Positions 57,437 to 64,000 of a DNA stretch of 64,000 bases are shown here, one piece after another; within the stretch, counting starts at the first letter, position 1; the number at the start of each line of letters is the position of its first letter. The stretch spans positions 117,277 through 181,276 of the forward strand of contig JAUCBJ010009149.1 of the NCBI GenBank assembly GCA_032718475.1. The letters run 5' to 3'. The position numbers were made by a program, and so were the translations under genes. Source of the stretch: Nemertoderma westbladi. Lineage: Eukaryota; Xenacoelomorpha; Nemertodermatida; Nemertodermatidae. The notes beneath the pieces were generated by a model. That model was given only the letters and a program-made list of their open reading frames with translations, was not told the DNA's origin and did not search any database.

Positions 57437-58757
57437 AGAGACAAAATCCTGAAGATGGACAGAATTTCGGTTAACACTATTGCTATAGACCCAGGGCGAT
57501 GTAGGTGGTTGATGCAGACTTGCATTAAAGTCTCCCAGGAATGTTAAGAATGCATGCTGAACCACTCCATCAGTAGCTGCTTGTAGATTGTGGTAGAAAT
57601 TTTCCACCTCCTCTACAGGGGCAACACTAGTTGGAGAGTAGCACACAATCAGAACCAACTTAGGAAACTTTTTAGCCAGTCTTCCAGAACATGAAAAGTG
57701 GCAACGGATGATGCGGTTAGAGATTTGGTCTATTTTGTCCAATGCTGCATGTGCAGTTGGATTCATCAATAGACCAATTCCACCATTGCCACTATCATCT
57801 GCTGACGCGAGGGCGAGTCGCCAACCGCCCCCCATGTCCTTAATCAGAACCTCATCAGTCTGTCCAGTCTGCATTCGGTGCTCTTGAACACCCACTGCGC
57901 TAAGAGAAAGCTTATCTGCCAAGGCAGTCAGCTCACCTTGTCGCATTGGGGACCCGAGTGTTAGGGTGTTTACTGAGGCTAGTCTAGTGACTTGCCTCAG
58001 ATTCACCAATGGCTTTGTTGGTCGGGGTGGAACATGAGAGTAGCCTCCAACTCCAGAATCCCTCTCCCCATCACAATCTAGCCTCCCTGGTGACCCAGGG
58101 TTTGGGCCAGAAAGGTCATCAGGAAAGGGACTCAAAGAATTGTTGACTGCTCTCTCTCCAGTAGGGGGTGAGACAGGCAGCCGGTCAGGAGTTAACTGAC
58201 GCCTGTGAGGCCGATTGTGTCCAGTAATTCCACTGGCCTCTAGTGGCCGGACCTCCGCATTGCTAATGTAATCCATAGTGGGGGTTGGGGGTGCTTTTAT
58301 GCCGAGTCAGCTCTCGGGGCAAATACCACACCCTGGTTTGCCATTCCACAGGGTGGGTGTCGCAATGGAGTCAGATATGAGGCCCATCACCCATATCTAC
58401 TCTGGCGCACATGACCCACCGTTGGCTGTTGCAGCTCATCTGCTGGGTCATGCCTTGTACCCTTGCTGCCAGGTGCAGGTCGCAGTGAAGTGCTCTCAGA
58501 GTGGACATGAGAACACTCTACTCCTGACCAGCCATTGGTAGATCACCATCTGCCTGGTCAGGCCATATACCCCTGCAGCCAAATATGTGGGTCCTTAATC
58601 CAGGACCAACGGCGTCCTTATCCCAGAACGAAGGAGGTCCTAGTTACAGGACCAGATTTCCCTAGTAAAAGGGGTCTATGCAGCTACAGGTGGCACCTCC
58701 TTTATGCTGCATGGAGGTGGCAAGTTTTCTTGATCAATGACCTAGAATACCTGACCT

Positions 58758-59280
58758 GACGACCATCTGGTACCGGTAGCGGTAGTCAGTTTAGGCATAT
58801 TGTAGGCCTATGTATTGGTTGAGTGTTTTGATTATTGACAAAAATTTCATTTTTTTTCAAATTAGGATCTGGTTACGGTTAGTTGGTCATGCCTCAACCA
58901 TATACAGTACATGCTCAAATATAATTTATTAAATTTAGCGGGATTTTGGACATTTATTGCCATAGGCCAAGGTCAGTTACCAGTAATTAGGCTAGGCCTA
59001 TAAGCTATAACTTCACTTTAGATTGCCAGTATTACTTTAGGGTTAGAGTTACCCTTGGGCCATGGCATACCGGTAGTTTTAGTTAGGGTTGAGGCTTGAC
59101 TCTAACTCTAAAAACTAACTCTAACCAAAACACTAAACGAAAATGCTCATAAAACAGTGGGATTATAGGCCTAATCTTTGAGGCCGCCACTACTGTAACC
59201 TGCAGGTTATATGTCATTTCATAAATCAAATATTATTATACAGTAGGGCTTAAACAGGATAGGCCTATTTTCATTTATAG
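58758..59280. other. No gene; upstream of the piggyBac ORF
   Basis: AT-rich with TAGGCCTA motifs and several GGTTAG/CTAACT runs. I found no TTAA followed by CCY as a piggyBac left end. It ends in TTTATAG, a possible splice acceptor for the transposase. Confidence 0.45.
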
Positions 59281-60827
59281 AATCAAGTGATGCCTATAGC
59301 TATAAAGTGGATCGATTTACATTTAAGGAAACTGTTGGTCTCAATGTAGATACATCTGACTTTGAGGAAGTAGATTTTTTCAATATATTTTTGCCAATTG
59401 CATTATTCGAGAGTTTGGCTGTATGGACTAATAAACGAGCGGAAATAGATTTCAAAAAATTTGGAGAATCAGACTTAGCTGCAGGAAAGACGCCGAAGAA
59501 GTGGAAAGCAACTAATGCAGATGAAATACGGAAGTTTGTTGGGCTCACATTATTGATGGGGATAATTTGTAAACCAAGTATTAGATCGTATTGGGAATGT
59601 GATACAACTGCAATGATGGCAACGCCATTTTTTACAAGAGCGGATTCCATTTCACGTGATCGTTATCTCATCTTGCTAAAGTATATTCGGTTTTCCGATC
59701 CAGGGAATTATGAACCAATGAAGCGCGATACTCGAGTTAATGATTTCTTCGCGATTGTAAATTCTATTTGCTCCTGCTACACCCCAGATGAGAACCTGTC
59801 CGTCGACGATGCACTTCTTCTTCACAAAGGTCGCTTGAGTTTCAAGCAGTATATCAAAACCAAGCGCGCTCGGTTTGGAATTAAGTCATTCATTTTATGC
59901 GATGCAAATGGCTTCTTAATTCGTGCTCGATGTTACTACGGGAGTGAGTCCGCTTTACCACAGGTAGAAGCTGATCCAAAACTTTCAAAGAGCGAGAACG
60001 TTGTAGCGTTACTATTAGAGGAATCTGATATGTTCGGGAAGGGGTATACAGTTAATGTTGATAACTGGTACTATAGTGTACGATTAGCCCGCTTTCTCCT
60101 TACCAAGGAAACTGGTTCGAGAGGAACTATTCGAGTAGATCGTGGTATACCACAAGAACTGAAAGAGTTTAAACAAACTCCGATCTCTTCAAAGTTTAGT
60201 TATTGTGGCAATAAGTTATTGGCTGTGAAATTTACAGACAAGAGGGATGTGTACATGGTTTCAACGGTTGATGATTCGTCAATGGTAACAAAGACCAGGT
60301 ATGCAAAGAAGACTGGAGATCCAACAGAATTCGAGAAACCAACTGTAATAAATAACTATAACAAGTTTATGGGAGGTGTCGATATACAAGACTCAATTAT
60401 AAAGTCATTCAATCCAGTTCGAAAATCGCATGCGTGGTTTAAGAAAGTTGGAATAAACCTGATTGCTAGGTTGGTGGTAAACTCATTCTTGATCTATAAA
60501 AGGAAGAATAACGGAAACCCTAAAGGAAAGCTACAGTTACTTCCCTTTCTGAAGAAAGTTATAACAATTCTGACAAATATGAAGTCAGATGGTCCGAAGC
60601 ATAGTCGGAAACGGTTGAAGCTTATCGATTCAGCATCAACATCATCAAAGCCCGTGCACGCCGTCACGTTCATCCCCCCAACGGATAAAGCCGCGAAACC
60701 ACGTCGTCGATGCCGAGTTTGCTACGCGAATGGCAGGCGTATTCGGCTGACCCGCTTCCATTGCCCAATGTGCCCTTCAAAGCCAAACGTATGCCATGGG
60801 TGTATCGCCAAGTGGGACCACAAATGA
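59281..60827 (+). CDS. piggyBac-family transposase
   Basis: An uninterrupted frame encodes the DDD transposase of the piggyBac (PGBD) family, which cuts and pastes DNA at TTAA sites. Counting from GTG 59307, the catalytic aspartates are visible: D167 in LSVDDALLLHKGRLSFKQYI, D252 in YTVNVDNWYYSVRLA, D359 and D362 in NKFMGGVDIQDS. The C-terminus has the cysteine-rich zinc domain (CRVC at 469-472, CPMC 486-489, CHGC 496-499). There is no in-frame ATG near the start; the frame is open back to a TAG at about 59250 and to a possible acceptor at 59279-59280. An N-terminal exon is therefore elsewhere or lost, consistent with about 510 codons against a usual 550-600. Intact catalytic and zinc motifs suggest a recent or retained copy. 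Confidence 0.92.
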
Positions 60828-60929
60828 ACAATAATAATATAATTATAATTTCTATATAATTTCAATAAGAATAAATGGAAATTGTAAGTGCATCTACCAT
60901 TATGTTTTTTGTAGTTTTTTTGGTTGGTT

Positions 60930-61500
60930 GGCATACCTTCTCAATTTTTGGCAGACAAACTGACAGAAAGGCGGACAAAGATATATTGTAGATTTCGTCA
61001 AACGTAAAAACTGACATCAGAAATGAAATCACCGTCCAAGAAAACCCCCATAGCCCAAATTTGAGGTTGATCGTATGCTTTCTTAGTTTTTGACAGACAA
61101 ACTGACAGACAGACGGACAAACAGACAGTGTAGATTTCGTTAAACGTAAAAATTGACATCAGAAATGAAATCACCGTCCAAGAAAACCCCATAGCCAAAA
61201 TTTCCGGTTGATCGTATGCTTTCTTAATTTTTGACAGACAGACTGACAGAAAGACGGACAAACAGACAGTGTAGATTTCGTTAAACGTAAAAATTGACAT
61301 CAGAAATGAAATCACCGTCCAAGAAAACCCCATAGCCAAAATTTCCGGTTGATCGTATGCTTTCTTAATTTTTGACAGACAAACTGACAGAAAGACGGAC
61401 AAACAGACAAACAGACAGTGTATATTTCGATAAACGGAAAAACTGACATCAAAAATGGAATCACCGATCTTTAAAACCCCCTAAGCGAAAATGTCAGGAT
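60930..61500. repeat. Tandem repeat of about 141 bp, 3-4 copies
   Basis: AAATGAAATCACCGTCCAAG starts at 61021, 61163 and 61303, with a diverged fourth near 61453. Each unit includes a CAGACAAACTGACAGA-type segment. A candidate piggyBac right end, CCTAAAGGG next to TTAA, lies at 61559-61571, but no matching left end was found. Confidence 0.85.
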
Positions 61501-61668
61501 GATTTAATTTGTAAAAATTTTCAGCGCATTACTATATGTTATTTGGGAATATTTAGTACCTAAAGGGTTAATGTAAGTTTGTTAGTTATTTTAAATGTAG
61601 TTTTATGCGATTTCATAGATATTGTAAGTGGTGACAAGTTGAGATAAATTCATAAAAGTTATAAAATA

Positions 61669-61855
61669 ATTGAGTTGAGATAATGTCTGGGAGACCTCTG
61701 GTGACCAAAAAAGAAAGGGTAACAACAGTTACGAGCTTTCACCCGACAGGGCTTGATGAATGGCTTGAGAAGCCCTGTCGGGTGAAAGCTCGTAACTGTT
61801 GTTACCCTTTCTTTTTTGGTCACCTGAGGTCTCCCAGACATTATCTCAACTCAAT
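61669..61855. repeat. 187-bp foldback hairpin with TA duplication
   Basis: Arms 61669-61754 and 61770-61855 (86 bp each) are complementary with one mismatch (CCTCTGG against CCTCAGG), and the loop is 15 nt. TA flanks both ends (61667-61668 and 61856-61857). It sits in the intron just upstream of the first coiled-coil exon, 64 bp from its acceptor. It is a very young foldback MITE, or a hairpin RNA source if transcribed. Confidence 0.92.
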
Positions 61856-61919
61856 TATGATTACTACGGTGACGAGAGCGCGACAATTTCTTAAAAGTTA
61901 TAAAAATATTTCCTAACAG

Positions 61920-62036
61920 GTTACAGAGCTGGAAGAACAAAATACAGAGTTGGAGGGAAATATTACTCGGTTGAATGACCAAGTAGAAGGTTTAAATACA
62001 AACCTAACTAACCAAGTCGATGAGCTAAATAACGAT
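61920..62036 (+). CDS. Coiled-coil exon A of the fibrinogen-domain gene
   Basis: Acceptor TTCCTAACAG and donor GTTAGT bound 39 codons in phase 0-0: VTELEEQNTELEGNITRLND, then QVEGLNTNLTNQVDELNND. Heptad-like Leu/Val/Ile spacing indicates a coiled coil. Two N-glycosylation sequons (NIT, NLT) fit a secreted protein. Exon B is a near duplicate, and the intron flanks (ATAGATATTGTAAG, AAAAATATTTCCTAACAG) are duplicated as well. Without the splice the frame would stop 8 codons later. Confidence 0.72.
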
Positions 62037-62158
62037 GTTAGTTTCTTAACCAGTAATTATTTGTAACATAATTATTTGTTAAATTTAACTTCATACGATT
62101 TCATAGATATTGTAAGCGAGTTGAATTAATAAAAAGTTATAAAAATATTTCCTAACAG

Positions 62159-62284
62159 GTTACAGATTTGGAACAACAGAATATAGAGTTGGAAGGAAAT
62201 ATTACTCGGTTGAGTGACCAAGTAAAAGATTTAAATACAAACCTAACTAACCAAGTCGATGTAAATAATGAGCTAAAGAACGAT
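62159..62284 (+). CDS. Coiled-coil exon B (tandem duplicate)
   Basis: 42 codons, phase 0-0, same splice sites as exon A: VTDLEQQNIELEGNITRLSD, then QVKDLNTNLTNQVDVNNELK and ND. It is three codons longer than exon A because of an inserted VNN/NEL segment. Both sequons are kept. Being symmetric, either exon can be added or skipped without a frame change. Confidence 0.72.
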
Positions 62285-62813
62285 GTTAGTTTCTTAACCA
62301 GTAATTATTTGTAACATAATTATTTGCCGTGTTGAAGTCCTTCTGTTTTATTATTATGTTTTTATTTATTTGTATGGAATTAATTTCGCACTACCAAATC
62401 GCCAGGGCGACATATTTCCTAACTTTATATCGCAGTGCGACATTATTTCTCAGTATGTCCCTACGCCATATATTTACTATGTATTTCAGTATATCCAGTA
62501 TGTCACCGCGTCATTATTAGGTTGTTCTAGAAAGTTTAAGTGCAAAACTACGAATAATTCTACCACATAAATCTTTTACGGCCCTCGTTCTATTATTTCA
62601 CTAAACAAAATCACTCGTGCCGTAACGCTATAATGTGCTATTTTATTAGCAACGACGTAATATAGTTAGTATTTAATTGCTCTAAATGTTGGGTCGAAAT
62701 GCCGGCGTTTAATGATTTCCCTAGAGAACTCCAACCCAACCACTGATCAGATGTGGGCAGAGGATTTACAGAATTTATAATAAACAATTTCAATTAATAA
62801 TATTTCCTAACAG

Positions 62814-63429
62814 GTTAAAGAGTTGGAAGATTAGTATTACAGAGTTGAAGAACAGAGTTTACAGGGTTAAAACTGTATCAAGCTAATAGCGCCTATCCTA
62901 AATAAAAATGATGGGGTGAAGATTCAACAAAGAGTTGATGGATCTGTTGACTTCTATCGTAACTGGGATGAATATGTTGAAGGATTTGGCGACCCGAATA
63001 CCAACTTTTGGTTGGGGTTGGAGATGATCCACAAGCTGAGTGAAGGCGGGGTGAAGTTGAGAGTCGATTTGTGGTTCACTGGAGAGGGGTGGGATGTGGG
63101 TGGGGTGGATTACACCAACGAACACAAATACGCGGAATACAACAACTTCTCTATCGGATCAGCTGCAACTAATTATCGCCTACATGTATCCGGTTACCAT
63201 GGTACTGCTGGTGACTCATTGGAGCATCACAACGGTCTCCCATTCACTACCAAGGACCGCGATAATGACGGTGGCGCTCCAACTGCGCCGTAGAGCTATA
63301 CTGGGGCGTGGTGGCACGACAGACTGCGCGGACAGTAACTTGAACGGAGAATATGGTGCGGGGGATCTGAAAGGACCTTATTGGTATTCATTTTACTGCA
63401 GAGGAATCCGGCTTCTCGAGTTGAAATGA
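62814..63429 (+). pseudogene. Third coil remnant and degraded fibrinogen-related domain
   Basis: After the same acceptor (TTCCTAACAG) the frame reads VKELED, TAG, a TAA at about 62868, and then the fibrinogen domain: KIQQRVDGSVDFYRNWDEYV, EGFGDPNTNFWLGLEMIHKL, the calcium-site segment TKDRDNDGG, SYTGAWWHD, CADSNLNGEYGAGDLKGPYW and YSFYCRGIRLLELK. Three small indels between about 63272 and 63322 and the TAG at 63291 break the frame. The N-terminal part of the domain (about 40 residues with its first Cys) is missing. Family members bind sugars or other ligands in invertebrate immunity. Pseudogene is most likely; local assembly errors cannot be excluded. Confidence 0.8.
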
Positions 63430-64000
63430 AGATTTGGATTTAGTAAAACTGTAAGTTTTATATAAAATTACTAAATAATTCCAATAGAGTTGCGTTGGAA
63501 ACTAACTTTTACATTTAATTACAAATAATATAAAAAATTAATTATAAAAAATAATAATAAACAATATTATAATATAATATAAATATAAATAAAATATATA
63601 ATAATATATTTGGCTGAAAAGTTAATAATAATAATTACTAATAATGAGTTCCGGAATAAATATCGTTTTTTACTATAAAATTATTTACTTTAACGTTTTT
63701 ATTATTTATTTTGCAGTTTGAATTCCCAATAAGTTTTAGAAGAGACTGAATCTTGGCTATTCTGCTATATGTTACCAGTTTATATGTGTGATGGTTATGG
63801 GTTATTGGTTTATGTTTGGTTAATATTTACAATATATTAATAAATTATAGTTGCAATAACTTAACTTTATTTACTTAACTTGCTGTTAGACCAGGAGGGG
63901 CCGGTTGCATATAAATCAACCTTAGCTAAGGTGCACCTTAACTCATAAGTGTTGCCTTAAATATTTCAACATCCGTATCAGTTGTCTGCCTAATATTACC
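63430..64000. other. No gene; AT-rich, with the start of a repeat at the window edge
   Basis: AT-rich (ATA/TAA runs 63520-63650). From about 63900 GGCCGGTTGCATA followed by the palindrome CCTTAGCTAAGG looks like the end of a TIR element continuing beyond the window. Confidence 0.45.

Larger units (their letters stand above)
53226..58757 (-). pseudogene. RTE-like LINE, copy 2, split by another non-LTR element
   Basis: Minus-strand parts: endonuclease (57251-58276: VTRLASVNTLTLGSPMRQGE, GVQEHRMQTGQ, GNGGIGLLMNPTAHAALD, LGDFNASLHQ, SQIDHILFRRKY), continued after the insertion at 55622 down to 53952 with SDHRLIVAKVRLSLRA, the RT motifs NRASGVDGVPPEVFK, LVPVPKKGNLT, RGISLI, VIFVDFFKAFYSV, GVLQGDTLAPFLFIIAVDYV and LDFADDLG, then a frameshift near 53960, and the C-terminal half (53255-53872: DFCYLGSWIRKSGEDLRIRK, RFAGHCFRREDQPV). 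TGA at 55122-55124 is a further nonsense change. A TAG tail ends it at about 53226. It is the most complete copy in the window. Confidence 0.9.

Overview
This is metazoan nuclear DNA. Genes are split by GT-AG introns, intergenic DNA is AT-rich, and the repeat mix (BEL/Pao, Ty3/Gypsy, RTE-like and CR1/Jockey-like LINEs, a Helitron, piggyBac, many TIR elements) is typical of marine invertebrates. The short palindrome TAGGCCTA recurs. A secreted coiled-coil plus fibrinogen-domain gene fits an invertebrate deuterostome or a similar animal, but the species cannot be named from the sequence. No bacterial operon, CRISPR array or convincing tRNA/rRNA gene was found.

Layout. 1-12700: interspersed repeats, one BEL/Pao integrase-DUF5641 remnant (1205-2011), several TIR elements, minisatellites and pyrimidine-rich DNA. 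12726-23660: a large palindrome around a 100-N gap, built from two tandem 4161-bp copies of a decayed Gypsy unit plus an inverted copy. 23661-29168: small TIR elements and a truncated Helitron whose Rep coding sequence contains 94 in-frame CAGGAC hexamers. 29169-35280: a 6.1-kb block bounded by about 1-kb inverted repeats, without a recognisable gene. 35281-39300: a Gypsy RT scrap and a damaged RTE-like LINE. 39301-46220: mostly non-coding, with a signal-peptide exon (41174-41278), a 37-bp minisatellite joined to a retropepsin-like remnant, GC-rich tandem repeats, and a 2-kb TIR element with an 840-bp MITE nested inside. 46221-51735: two CR1/Jockey-type LINE remnants, one with a LINE fragment nested inside it and the other with about 41 copies of a 43-bp unit inside its reading frame. 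51736-58757: a Gypsy RT-RNase H remnant and a second RTE-like LINE, split by another non-LTR element flanked by identical 186-bp direct repeats. 59281-60827: a nearly complete piggyBac transposase. 61669-63429: a 187-bp foldback, two tandem coiled-coil exons and a degraded fibrinogen-related domain.

The only candidate host gene is the secreted fibrinogen-related protein (FReD) locus. Exon 1 (41174-41278) ends in phase 0, and the phase-0 coiled-coil exons lie about 20.6 kb downstream. If they form one gene, its first intron has been filled by retroelements, a piggyBac and MITEs. In-frame stops and three apparent indels in the FReD make a pseudogene or a locally error-prone assembly likely. Everything else is mobile DNA in successive nested layers, so the main interest is in how the elements have been altered: in-frame repeat expansions, a very long target-site duplication, palindromes, and damaged elements that were duplicated together with their flanks.
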